This document shows, in pieces, positions 21,374 to 32,346 of a stretch of DNA of 64,000 bases (positions within the stretch are counted from its first letter, which is position 1; every line of letters begins with the position of its first letter). Both the position numbers and the translations under genes were made by a program. Source of the DNA: Scleromitrula shiraiana. Its lineage: Eukaryota > Ascomycota > Leotiomycetes > Helotiales > Sclerotiniaceae. A model generated the notes under the pieces. It did not search any database and was not told the DNA's origin. It saw only the letters and a program-made list of their open reading frames with translations. Where the stretch lies: positions 2,232,001 through 2,296,000 of the forward strand of contig JABELC010000006.1 in assembly GCA_028455995.1 (NCBI GenBank), read 5' to 3'.

Positions 21374-22204
21374 GCACCAAGTGTGAGGCTATAAGGTTGT
21401 ATTTTTCGTGAAGGTTGAGAGAAAAAGAGAGAGCGTGAGGTTCAACAGGATGAAAATTTAATAAATTTAATTCCACCCTTATCTTATCGGAAAATGGAGG
21501 GGTGCAAGGGGAAGGAGGGGTAACAAGGATATATGAAGATCTTTATGCTTGCTGACTGCACATACAAAGTAGGCAAGATGAAATCATGTCGGTGTATGAA
21601 TTAAAAGATGAAGATATACTTCTTCTCAAAACCACTGACAAATTTAATAAGTATCGTGGAACTCATATATATATTGGAAATCAAATGCCACTACCGCATG
21701 ATCGTTATTATTGTCACATTAAAACTATGAGCTAATCCGTTGCCGAGAATTAACCGATGACTTATTCTTCACCGCCTGTGGCAGAAAATATATATCAATA
21801 GAATGAGATCTAGCACATTCGAATGAAAGCTCATCGTCGTCGAGATAATTGCCAACTTAGTTACAGCAAGAAATTGTCTTGTAACACAAGACTACCACGC
21901 TGACTGTATACTCCCCCGATTTCTCATGAACTTTATTACTACATAGAGACACACAGTCATTCATTTTCTTGATTTGCTTTACGATAGTACTTTTTTGTGT
22001 TTCTCCGAACTCGGACTGGTGCCTTCCACCCTGATTTCCCAGGTAATCTGAGGTTTCAAAGTGAGTACTCCTCCTTTATATGCATACCTTTTCTTCGCTT
22101 GTTGATGAGCGGCCTATTCGTTCTTATATTACCCTGAAGATGTATCATCTTTTTCCTCGACCATATTTTGTATCACTATACGATGTTAACGAATATCACC
22201 AAGG
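21374..22204. other. Divergent promoter region between MTD1 and MMS19
   Basis: About 830 bp separate the two start codons. There are only short frames and no recognised element. The 3' half has pyrimidine-rich stretches typical of fungal promoters. Confidence 0.5.
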
Positions 22205-25200
22205 ATGGCAACCAGTGTGAGAGACTTTATTGCTGCTGAGAGCGAGGAGAATAAATTAGCAGTCGTAAATCATATGGCAGCAAGTATGATGTTCAACCAC
22301 AATATTATTGATGACAACTATTAACAATGTATCTCAATAGATCCTGAAGCAATTAGTAATATTATTGCCGATCTTGGCCCATATATAGACGGCGAAGCGT
22401 CTATGGTAGATTGTCAAAAAGGTGGTTGTATTGCAAGTTGCTCATGGCCTGATCGCTGACCTGTTTTAGCTCTTGAACTTCTTTTACTAGTATTACAAAA
22501 AGCCGACCCCGCAACACTGTCGAGGCATGATTGTAAGTGGTGCTATAAATTCTAATTTGGGAGATGCTTATTATGTATTAGTAAGTGCTCTGGTCGAGTA
22601 CCTGGCAAACCGGGTCTCTGAAGTTGTAGATGTTCAAATATATCGAGCAGGGCTTCTAGAAGTTGCAAAATCTTTGACCACACTTGCTAAGATGACCACT
22701 AAGTTTCTTCGGCCTAATGCAACAGTCATTGCTAAAGCAGTGTTCAATCTCCCTGATAAAATGTCACTTCGAGATTTTCCACTTACCACAAGAGTCAGTT
22801 TATTAGAGCTGATCCAGTGCCTTCTGGACCTCTATTTACCTACACTCAAACGGTCGATGGGCTCTCATTTCGTTGACGGCGTCGTTGCAATGGCATCGAT
22901 TGAGAAGTCACCTTCTTGCCTTGGCATTATATTCCAGATCTTCGAGAAGATTGGTCATGAGTGGGACCCAACACCAGCTGAATGTGAAGAGATGTTTGGG
23001 TCGTTCTTCCGCTATTTTCCTATCACCTCTAGCTCTGCGACAACTCTACCATCTAACGATTTGAAATTTCTATTGCAAAACTGTTTCAAGTCGCACGATA
23101 ACTATGCAGAGTTTGCTTTTGACTCGATCCTTGAAAAGCTGGACTCGGATGTATCAGCAAATGTAAAGGTAACCGCTGTCTCTTCTCTTATCCTACTTTA
23201 GAATACTGACATATATAGAATGATATTTTCGATGCTTTAATATGCTGCATACAAGCATATTCCGTTCATATCGTCGCCCACTATTCTGTCAAGATTTGGG
23301 ATGCTTTGAAATGGGAAATTTGGAATGGCGAGAACGAAGACTTTATAAATCGTGCAATTGTTACGATAGGCTCAATTTCAGATTCTCTCAGCAAGCAACA
23401 CCTAGATTGGGATGATCCTACTAATGAAGCTGCCAAATTCATTACTCATGTCTGTAAAGAATGTAACGAAGTCTTCCACGATGATTCGAAAAAGCGTTTC
23501 ATCCTTCGTTCTGCTCGCATATTGAACAAGATTGCAATCAACTCTACATTTGGTTCAACATTAGTTATTCGAATTTGCCTTCCTGGGCTTTTTACTTTGT
23601 GGCAGACATTGAGCACCCCATCAGACAAGACACGTTTTATCGAAGTCATGAATATGATCCTCGAAGCACGATTTGGAAGCGGCTTTTCTGCATTCACAGA
23701 GTTGAAACAGACTCCACCACCCAGTGATGCCGATCATAAATCACAGTGTCTTGCTAAGATGGAAGACAGTTTCAATAGTTTCCGCGAAGGTCTGGTTGAA
23801 CTTTACTTTGGAGCTATGTCAGGCCCGTCATCCGATGTACCTTTACAAGTTGCTACAATCAAAGGTCTCGCTCTCTTAGCTCGGATGCATAATTACTCAC
23901 GCAATGAGCTACTTTTGAATTCCTATGAGAAGGGAACCGTCATCACAAAGTTAAATGACACAGCTTTGGATATGCAACAAAGTAAAGAGCTTCGTGAGCT
24001 TGCTGTGGCTTCCTTGGCATCTCTATCTGTTGAAGATCCCGACACGTTCATGACCATAACTCTACCAACTTTCATGAATCAATTACCCAATTCTATAGAT
24101 GCTGAGATTAAAGATGAATCTGGATTGTTTCAAGCCATGTGGATACTAGATTCTCTCGTTGATATTGCATGCAAGTCAACCTGCCAAAGGGACCTTGAAC
24201 AACCAATTCCCAACGTGAAGACACATTGGAAATTCCGATTGTTCGATGCTTTACAAGCTCAGCTAATCCACAAGCTCGTAGATTTTGTCTCGAAAAATAC
24301 GAAACAACAATCTTACCAAATGGCTATTTTGGCTGCTATCTATCGTGGTATACAGGTCTTCGATAACGCACTTCTTGAGGATTCAGCTGCTGGGCAATCA
24401 TGGGAGAACCCAGATCCTGATGTCGATCCATATACCTGGATCGTTATCAATCTCTTTAGACGAATTATTGGACTTTTCCAGCACGAAGATGGTACTTTAA
24501 AAGGTTGCTGGTATGTTGGCGTTCGTGATGTTGTAGAGGGAGAATTGTTAGACGATGGTTTCGTTTCACTTGTGGGTAATATCGCGACTTATGTTCTCCG
24601 AAGTCATACTACTTCATCGAAGAACAATGTCTTACTCAAAGCCAACGATGAACACCCAGCAGAGCCAAGTCGAATTTGGACACTTTTCAATTTTGGGGCA
24701 CATACTAGAGAAACACTTGGTTCATCGCAGAAAGATCTTCGGGGAGGCCCATCTAAGAAGTGTTCTGCCAACATTCTTTCCACGGCTTTAATAGCTGGGC
24801 TCCGCAAAGAGGTATGTACATTTGTATTCAACATCAAATCTGACCTTGCTAACTCGTGTTTAGGACAAGACTCGTTTAGGTATCGAGGTTCATAAAACTG
24901 CAAAAGCCATGATCTCAAATGCCATCGATGCAAACACTAGCTGCTCGAGGGAGGCCCATACAAGCATGTTACAGATGATACAACTTCTTGTGAACAAATT
25001 TGGTGCCAATCGTGATAAGTTCGAGGATGGAACATTCTTACATCAATTCTTAGTCGATATAGTTAAGAATTCTCCGTCACCCCGAGCTTACCAAACCTTG
25101 GCGTACTTTTCTGCAGCAGCACTAGCAGCTTACGAACCCTGCAGTACAGAATTAATAACTCTAATGATGGAAGGCGTATCAGACCAAAAGTATGGCCGAA

Positions 25201-25802
25201 AGATCGCACAGAGTTTCTCCATTCTACTCGCGCCATCAGCCACCATGAGCGAAGCAAACTTCTGTACTCTTCGACCTCTCCGATATGGCAGGCTCTACAG
25301 TCTAGCTGTCAGCTATCTGATTAACATATGGCGCACGACTGAAAATAAGGATATCAAAGATAATTGCATAATCGCACTCGCCGGTGTCCTCCGCTACATG
25401 CCAGCAAAAAACCTCCACGACAACGCAGAGCAGATCTTCCCCATTGTTCTCGCCGGTATCAGCGTATCAGATAACTCTACCAAAGCCGCATGCATGAACA
25501 TTATGATAATCCTCATGCCTCAAAATCCATCACTGATCGAGGAACATCTCGATTCGGTTATAAACCGCATGACAGATCGAACGCATAATACCTATGATTC
25601 ACCCTCAGATGCAACGGTAGAAGGCAGATGCAAGGCCTTGGATATTTTGGCGATACTACCGACGATTGTTAGGATTGAGCTGTTGGTTAAGAGGAGAAAG
25701 AAGGTTATGGCGGAGCTGCATGTTGCACTTGATGATTGTAGTAGGGAGGTTAGGGTTAAGGCGGATAGGTGTAAGATGATTTGGTTCAATCTTAGTGAGT
25801 GA
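22205..25802 (+). CDS. MMS19: MMS19/MET18, cytosolic iron-sulfur assembly targeting protein
   Basis: Six exons: 22205-22283, 22341-22421, 22470-22532, 22582-23168, 23219-24811, 24864-25802. Introns are 48-57 bp and total coding length is 3,342 nt (1,113 residues). The N-terminal MMS19 domain shows DLGPYIDGEAS, LSALVEYLANRVSEV, KMSLRDFPLTTRVSLLELIQ, FFRYFPIT and ILEKLDSDVSANVK. The C-terminal domain includes YGRLYSLAVSYLINIW and a HEAT repeat array to the end. MMS19 is the adaptor that hands Fe-S clusters to DNA polymerases, helicases and TFIIH. ATG 22205 is chosen because the next residues TSVRDFIAAESEENK precede the first HEAT helix and all phases close. No domain is missing. Confidence 0.92.
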
Positions 25803-26389
25803 GTGAGTGAGTGGGTGGTGGGATTATCATTAGCTTTTGGTGTGGAGGGATGATGGATTTTGAGTGCGTGTTCGGTGTGATGGGTGGATGTATATCTTGA
25901 TAGAGGAGTTTGTGGAAAAAGTGATACCTTACTTGTAGATAGATAGATTGACTAGTATAGGTATGGATTTACAGTATAAGATGAAGATACTTGTCTGCTC
26001 TGCTCTGATCTATAGATTAAAATAAATTTGGTCTCTCGTTTCCACGGGCACACTCTAATCTTTGAATGAGTTAAGTCTCATTTTATCACTCAGACTTGTA
26101 CTTCTCAACATGAAGTTCAATGTTGAAGGAGTAAATGGCGTCTTTGTATGCCAACTTACCGCGCAGCATCTTCGATTCTACAACGTTCTAAACTTCTAGT
26201 CATTATCTTAGGTGTTAACCAATGTAAACGAGGAGAAATCACCTAAGTAAGGAATAATTCCATGGGATAGAATAGTATGACGAAACGAGCAGCAAATCTT
26301 TAGTTTAGTATCGTGACTGAATCCGTATCTGGCCAATTATATATTTTGTATTGACCCCGAGTACTTTGCACGACTAAATCATCATCAAT
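25803..26389. other. Intergenic, nothing recognised
   Basis: Begins with a short GAGT run after the MMS19 stop. No gene or repeat of note. Confidence 0.5.
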
Positions 26390-27223
26390 TTATCTGTCCA
26401 ATGGTGCTGAGGACAGACTGTAAACATTCTTAACGTGAACCCTATTATTAGAGTAGTCTTGATTCCCCAGATTAATCTCGTCTTCGCTCCCCGAATAAGA
26501 CACAACCGCCAAAGCTTTTTGATGGATATTATCAGGACGTAAATGATCTTCTTGAAAACGAACAAATCCTCAAGATCCAAAATCGCCAGCTTTAGTAAGA
26601 TCTCCAGAAAGTGGTATATCGTGTCTATCCTTGGTTCTATTTGTGTTGAAACCAGTGCCGTAAAACAGATGAGATCGAAGACTTTGGAATGTGAGAGTTT
26701 GTGGAATTTATTTGCCCAAGGATCTTAGTAAGCAAAAGCATGCGGCGATGAGATATGCTCCAGGCTCGATTGTACTGTAGATAGACAGGTCTACGCCCAC
26801 CCACGTCAAATCTGAGTATAGGTCGATATTGAGAAAACCGACAAAGCGGATTATTCCAGTGATGATTCCACTCAACAATCATTAATAGTTGGATTGAAAT
26901 CACACCAAAAGCTGTACTTACACACTACTTGTCATGAAGGTGATTATAAGACCTACCTTCTGTGCTCTCGATGTATGAAGATTCCACATGATCGGAAGTG
27001 GTAGAATGAACATCAAGACGTCTGTCGTAAGGCTAGGCAAACTATAATATGCAAAAATTGCTGTGGTATCGAGACAGTGACCAGGGATGAGTTTATTCCA
27101 GTTGTATTCTATTGGCCTGCATACAAAAAATGCCAGGATTATAGATGAAATTCAAGCACATATGATTATTGCTGCAATGAAGTAGATAGCCAGTTGAGCT
27201 GCTTGAAAGGGGAACTGGGACAT
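26390..27223 (-). pseudogene. Relic of a rhodopsin-domain (SAT4-like) membrane protein, C-terminal half
   Basis: On the minus strand a frame from about 27223 to TAA at 26390-26392 reads ISSIILAFFVCRPIEYNW, then LIPGHCLDTTAIFAYY, PSLTTDVLMFILPLPIMW, DLTWVGVDLSIYSTIEPGAY and a hydrophilic tail. This is the order of the fungal rhodopsin-like integral membrane family. The N-terminal helices are absent. Breaks: TGA where the family has Trp before ISSII, a frame change near 26930-26880 (possibly an intron), TAA after LLRSLGK and TGA in the tail. It abuts the hydrolase relic on its 5' side. Confidence 0.75.
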
Positions 27224-27250
27224 GATATTAGGTCGGTTTACATCTGATAA

Positions 27251-27705
27251 TTATATGGAGACAAGATAGCCTTGTAGAAAATGAGTATCATTTGAATACA
27301 CCATGTGAGGCATTTGAGTTGATGTACCGTTATTCTTGATAGCATAAGAGAATGAGACATTATCTCCGTCTGCGTCACCAATCGTCCTTCGTCGCATTCC
27401 AAGAGGTGTAAAAGTTCTATCTCGAACAAAATCCCCGTATCGCACTCCCGATATTTTCTCGATCACTGCTTCCACAATTGCATAATTCCAATTTGTGTAG
27501 ACGAAGGATTTTCTGAATGTTTGACAGCCAGCACAAAACAACTGGTGTATAGTATCTCATTTCTCGGCAACAGGAATTCTTCACACCGCTGGCCCCATAA
27601 AGCACTTGCGAACGCGAGACCAGTCTGGTGTGATAAAAGATCAATCAATGTTGCCTTTTGTCCAATTACATCTTGGCGCTGGCTGAACTCAGGAAGTATT
27701 TCAAT
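27251..27705 (-). pseudogene. Relic of a beta-lactamase-type serine hydrolase, middle segment
   Basis: Reads LPEFSQRQDVIGQKATLIDLLSHQTGLA, here in pieces because of a frame change near 27590-27530, then FVYTNWNYAIVEAVIEKISG with the Y-x-N motif, and TFTPLGMRRR. This is the PF00144-type fold. The segment that would carry the catalytic Ser-x-x-Lys lies upstream in such proteins and is missing; an MFS relic joins at that point. The C-terminal third is also lost. It cannot encode an active enzyme. Confidence 0.75.
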
Positions 27706-28300
27706 AATTGGAGTATAGGTCCAAATACTAAAGCCGCTGCGAATACCATGCTAACCACCACCGTATAGATAGGGTATTTTCGTGGTGGAACCAACTCATA
27801 AAACATTATAAACGATAGAGAGTACATGACAGATCCACCTATTCCTTGGAAACAGCGAAACAATATTCTGACTTTGCTCAATAAATGTTTTGGGATATGA
27901 TGATGTGATTCGTGAAGAAACTTACAAATCAATCAATCGCGGCTCCCTCCGCATGCTCCAGAAAATGCAATAAATATAGCCAGAGCAACGAGAAACAGAA
28001 GATTTCTTCCGAAAATATCGCCCACTTTTGCCCAAGTTATTACAAGGCCTGCGACCTTGTTAGCTTTGTCGTTGTGTGATTATGGGGCGAAATTACCGCT
28101 ATAAGTGAGTAAGTATGCTATGAATAACTATGCGCTCTTGTCAAATCCTCCCAAGTCGTTCGTAATAGCTACTACAGATGTCCGGACAAAGAACAATAAG
28201 TACATACGTAACAGTGACGGTATGTAGTCTCCATACTGGCATGTAAGCACTTTCCGGTATTTGATCATATACATCTGCCTCCTCGAAAGAGACTGCTTGT
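27706..28300 (-). pseudogene. Relic of an MFS transporter (DHA14-like), N-terminal third
   Basis: Minus-strand pieces separated by plausible short introns read AITNDLGGFDKSA, then IAYLLTYSG, LVITWAKVGDIFGRNLLFL, IFIAFSGACGGS, FRCFQGIGGSVMYSLSFI and FYELVPPRKYP. These cover helices 1 to about 5 of a fungal drug:H+ antiporter including the helix 2-3 loop motif. A TAG replaces Trp after GGFDKSA, and another stop follows GGSRD. The coding sequence stops at VFGPIL and passes directly into hydrolase sequence. Confidence 0.75.
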
Positions 28301-29400
28301 GACTGTCTAGCTATCAAACGTGGTAAATAGACGGAGGGATAGGGGTCTGAGTGATTAATAATGCGCTCAGCCATTTTGAAGTGGATTACTTGAAGAACAT
28401 AGAACAGTATTTCAGGTTTCATACAATGATCACCTATCCGATATGCAGGAAACAAGATATCAAAATAGTCAATTAATAATACAACACACCACTAGAACTA
28501 TATTGTGATCTACTTTGTCTTCTAATTTAAAATATCTAAAATAGAAGGGAAATGGCCAGTTGATGTCGAGTGCATTGGAATTGTGTCTAAGTTATCAGGA
28601 TTTTCCACCTAGGCATTTCATTCTTAAGCACCGGTTGCATCTGTGAAGATCCGCCACAGTATATCGTGACAGCTCGCGAGTTTAGCCTCGTATGAGGCCT
28701 TGCCGCAATGGATCCATATTCGAACAATTGGCAATAGGGAAAGGGGTCGGAGGGAACTTTGCTACGCCCCAGGGATGGCATGAAAAATAACTATAATGCT
28801 CAATGGTGATGATATCGCCGTATTAGTCATATTTATAAACTGTTCTATCGATTACCTCGCTTTTAACACATCATATCTCAAATCACTGGACGAGAGGGGT
28901 TTGATAAGTATTATGAAAACGAAAGTTTGAAGAAGGATGCACTATACACGAGCAATGAAGGTACTAGCATTCATAAATCTTGTTATAACCAATATCTAAA
29001 ATGAAACTTTCTAGAAATGAGAATCAATCGAGCTTTGTGCACTGGAAAACTTCTTGTTTTAGTATTCGCCAACAGGAAAGTGTGACATTTTAAGTAGCGC
29101 CACGTCAGGCGATCACGTAGTAACAGACAACCTGTATCGCGCATATCATGCCAAGAATTAAATACACAAGGGACTAGATAGATATATTAGCGAGTAAATT
29201 AAAAATAAAGTAATATCATATTATGAGAGATAATTTAATCTGGAGTTTCTAATGGTGGTAAAGAATTATGATATCTATATAATGCATCAAAACGAGTATA
29301 AATCAACAGAAATTACACACTTCGAATTCCCTCCTAACTTTGGGTATTAAAAACAAGTAAATTCTATAGAAAGATTAAAAATTATATAATAACAAACCAC
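28301..29400. other. Intergenic, decayed
   Basis: A minus frame at 28301-28455 may be the cytosolic start of the MFS relic. The rest has no supported gene and becomes AT-rich towards 29150-29400. Confidence 0.4.
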
Positions 29401-29901
29401 TCAAATATATAAAACGACCTTAGAGACACAATCCAATATGCCAAAAGTCACTAAACAAACACCACCCACAAACAAATAATACCACCCCACAGCCCTCACA
29501 ACACCCTCCCCCAAACCCACCAACGCCGAACCCACCAGCGGAGCCGCCCAACAAAGCTGGCTCCATCCCCACCATCCCGTACTTACCGCCGCCTCTTTAA
29601 CCTTCTGCTCAATTTCATCCCACGCCTCTAAATTCTTCAATCTTTGTTCCACCTCCGCTATCTGTTCTTTCGTCACCTCCATGGATCCGCGTGCTCCGCG
29701 TAAACGAGCTATCTTTTCGTGGTCTAGGTGGCCATTTGGACGATAGGAGGGGATCTCTGGGACAGGGACGAGTCGGCTGCGGTAGCGGTCGCGGAGGGTG
29801 CTGGCTGTGGGGGGGTGGGATCGAATTCCTATGTAGCCGTTGTCGCAGTCTTGACAGGCTAGAAGGCCGAATGTTCTGCCTTTGTTTTGTGTAGACATCA
29901 T
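29401..29901 (-). CDS. Unknown small membrane protein, 166 residues
   Basis: Intronless frame from ATG 29901. The N-terminal third has a CQDC pair within LLACQDCDNGYIG and a basic RYRSRLVPVPEIPSY segment. Residues about 78-105 form a predicted coiled helix (TKEQIAEVEQRLKNLEAWDEIEQKVKEA). The last 60 residues hold two hydrophobic segments (WAAPLVGSALVGLGEGVVRAVGWYYLFV and GGVCLVTFGILDCV) that would anchor it in a membrane. No family recognised. Codon third positions are G+C-rich compared with the AT-rich flanks, supporting real coding. Confidence 0.7.
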   Translation of the reverse strand: MMSTQNKGRTFGLLACQDCDNGYIGIRSHPPTASTLRDRYRSRLVPVPEIPSYRPNGHLDHEKIARLRGARGSMEVTKEQIAEVEQRLKNLEAWDEIEQKVKEAAVSTGWWGWSQLCWAAPLVGSALVGLGEGVVRAVGWYYLFVGGVCLVTFGILDCVSKVVLYI

Positions 29902-30621
29902 TATTGAATTTTGCGTGAGATGGAATATGATTTGGTATATATCTGGTGCGCTTTAGCTTTATATATAGGACGTTTAACTTACTAAGTTTCTTCTGCTGTC
30001 TGTTTTTATTTTCTCTTCAAAATTGGATGTAAATACTGTAGATGAATGATAAAAGTTGTTACCACCAGGGTATACTATGATGTAAGTTCGATCTAAAACT
30101 CTAAGCCAGTAGATAGTTAAGATCGATTGTTGTATAAACGGATTGTTCATCACAAGGGGATTGTTCTCTGGACATATCAATGGTTTATATAGAAAAATAA
30201 TTCTTTGTCGTGCGAAGAACAAACGAAAATAGATAGAAACAAAGTACTCTTTATACTAAGAATAAAATCTAATTTAACAATTAATATTGTTAGACTACTT
30301 CTCTTTGTTGAAGATATTGGGAGACAAAGGAACTCCTTATTTCTTTCTTTAGACTCACTTGAGCATAGGGTTAGAAGTTTACCCCGTGTTATTAAGTGAA
30401 CAACACCAGAATGATGAACAAGCCATGGTATCTAAGCATTTCTCAATCTTCTGAATGAGATATTCACATCTTTCTTCTCTCCAACCAAGCTCTCTCATCC
30501 ACAATACATACTCATTACCAAAAATAGCCTTAGCAGCTCAATCGGATTCAACTTGAACTAGACATCAACAACCCGAGAAACATTGAAACAAGTGCTCGAT
30601 AACGAAAAGCAATCAACAACC
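29902..30621. other. Divergent promoter region of two unknown genes
   Basis: AT-rich near 30000-30400, then a CA/CT-rich leader before the ATG at 30622. No gene seen. Confidence 0.45.
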
Positions 30622-31914
30622 ATGTGTATCCAAACCACAACTCAATGTCCCACCCCAATCTGCCTCAATCAAACCATATCTCCGCACTTCACCAGATGCA
30701 CAATCCCCGGTAAACACCACCGAGTCCCCAAACCCTGTGTGCCGACAGAAAGAATAATCATCGGAACATACCTATGCCAATCGTGTCGACAGGCACGTCA
30801 CCGAACCCGCGATATCCTCGAGGAAATGAGCTTGAAGATTCCGGAATGGTCACCTGCAACTGATATCCAAGAAGAGGAAGAGATCGAGGCCGCTTTGCCC
30901 GAGGAACTTCTAAGTACAGCGGGTCAACAGCAGGCTGAACTGTTCTTCACCCACTTCGATATATCTTATGGTTTAGATCATAGAAGAGATCTTCCTAGTC
31001 AACGGGGCGTTGTTCCCAGCTGTCTACTTCCGGGCCCGGCATCCCCAATAACCACAAACGAGCATGCACTTATGAACAATCAAAATGGGGATCTGCAGCA
31101 TCCCCGCAACAATACACCACTCGTGGAAGCGAAAATTCGGATTTGGCAAGCTTTGTCTGCACCAGCACCAGCACCAGCACCGACCCCGACCCCGCCTCCA
31201 CCTTCACCCTTACCAACCCCACTACCTCCTTCCCCACCCCAACTACAACCACGGCCTTCACAGGCGCCACAAACACCAAGAGCCACACCAGCATTCCTAA
31301 GCGATATCCTCGAAGAATCCGAACCCACGCCAGAGCAAGACTCAAGACGCGTATGGACCGATGCCGAGAGAATACGAGAAAACATCAATCGCAAGTGGAT
31401 GTCGATGTCGATGTCGATGTCGATGTCGATGTCGAATTCCCCTCTACCGCAAGACCATGCTCAATCTCATCCACATTCACATGCGGAAATACAACGAAAC
31501 CAGCAATACCATCACCAGGTCCCTCAAACACCCATACGGAACCCTTCTTTACGATCTCTGGCGTCTCCATCACCGGCGATAGGGAATCTTCGTTACTCTA
31601 TACCGCGTGTTCTCGAGGATATCCCAATCGCTGGTTTGGGATCACAATCACAATCACAATCACAATCACAATCACAATCACAATCACAATCACAATCACA
31701 ATCTCCTGCCTCACATCCACGCTCACGCTCCCATTCATCCACATCCACATCCACATCCTCAACACGCACCGCATCCCCCGCATCATCTAACAGCAGTGGA
31801 AGTAGCGGTGTCCTCCAGCAGAAGAAGAGTATGAGTAAGAACAAGAGTAAGAAGTTACTCCCCTCTCTTCGGCGGATGAGTTCATTTTCATGGGATGAGA
31901 AACGCTGGGAATGA
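30622..31914 (+). CDS. Unknown Ser/Pro-rich protein with in-frame hexanucleotide repeats
   Basis: Single-exon frame of 430 residues starting at ATG 30622 (MCIQTTTQCPTP). The N-terminal 60 residues hold a Cys/His cluster (CPTPICLNQ, FTRCTIPGKHH, CQSCRQARHRTR) that could bind zinc. Residues about 185-215 are Pro-rich, followed by (Met-Ser)6, a His-rich patch, (Ser-Gln)10 and a Ser/Thr-rich tail ending in a basic cluster (KKSMSKNKSKKLLPSLRR). No catalytic domain seen. The repeats come from exact hexanucleotide arrays at 31399-31434 and 31642-31701. Likely a disordered regulatory or scaffold protein; function unknown. Confidence 0.75.
   Translation: MCIQTTTQCPTPICLNQTISPHFTRCTIPGKHHRVPKPCVPTERIIIGTYLCQSCRQARHRTRDILEEMSLKIPEWSPATDIQEEEEIEAALPEELLSTAGQQQAELFFTHFDISYGLDHRRDLPSQRGVVPSCLLPGPASPITTNEHALMNNQNGDLQHPRNNTPLVEAKIRIWQALSAPAPAPAPTPTPPPPSPLPTPLPPSPPQLQPRPSQAPQTPRATPAFLSDILEESEPTPEQDSRRVWTDAERIRENINRKWMSMSMSMSMSMSNSPLPQDHAQSHPHSHAEIQRNQQYHHQVPQTPIRNPSLRSLASPSPAIGNLRYSIPRVLEDIPIAGLGSQSQSQSQSQSQSQSQSQSQSPASHPRSRSHSSTSTSTSSTRTASPASSNSSGSSGVLQQKKSMSKNKSKKLLPSLRRMSSFSWDEKRWE
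31399..31434 (+). repeat. (ATGTCG)6 microsatellite in coding sequence
   Basis: Six perfect 6-bp units encoding Met-Ser dipeptides in the frame of the surrounding gene. Confidence 0.95.
31642..31701 (+). repeat. (TCACAA)10 microsatellite in coding sequence
   Basis: Ten perfect 6-bp units encoding Ser-Gln dipeptides. SQ is also the consensus target of ATM/ATR-type kinases, though here composition alone may explain it. Confidence 0.95.
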
Positions 31915-32346
31915 GTGTGCAGAGTGTGGGATTTTCTGTTTCTGTTTCAATTTTTCCTTTGATTTTTCCCTTTGTTTGTTTGTTGCGTTTCCTTTGTTTT
32001 GATTCATCTCGCTTGGTTTGGTTTGCTATTGTATTGTATGATATTATAAGGTATTTTATTAGATTGGATTGAGTTGCGGAGGTGTCATTGTATATGCTAT
32101 ATTGTAGAAAAGATGTAGGAGAGAAAATGATATAAAAAAATCTAGATTGTAAGCATAGCATGCGTTATTTCACTCAAAATAGAGGTAGGTGTAAAGATAG
32201 AGATGGAAAGAAACCTTCAAATAAGAAAATATATATAACATAATACAGAAAGCCAGAATCAAACGTCTATATAACCCGTTGTCTCCGAATCAAAACGCCT
32301 TTGCTCCCCACTGTTGCCGTAAAATAATATCAATGCCATCTAATAT
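31915..32346. other. Convergent 3' intergenic region
   Basis: T-rich 3' region of the Ser-rich gene and the 3' region of dapB. No gene seen. Confidence 0.5.

Noticed and set aside
31070..31844. Several long frames on both strands (Val-Asp, Ile-Thr, His-Asn repeats)
   Set aside because: They are shadows of the hexanucleotide repeats in the Ser-rich gene; only the main frame extends with non-repetitive sequence and an ATG.
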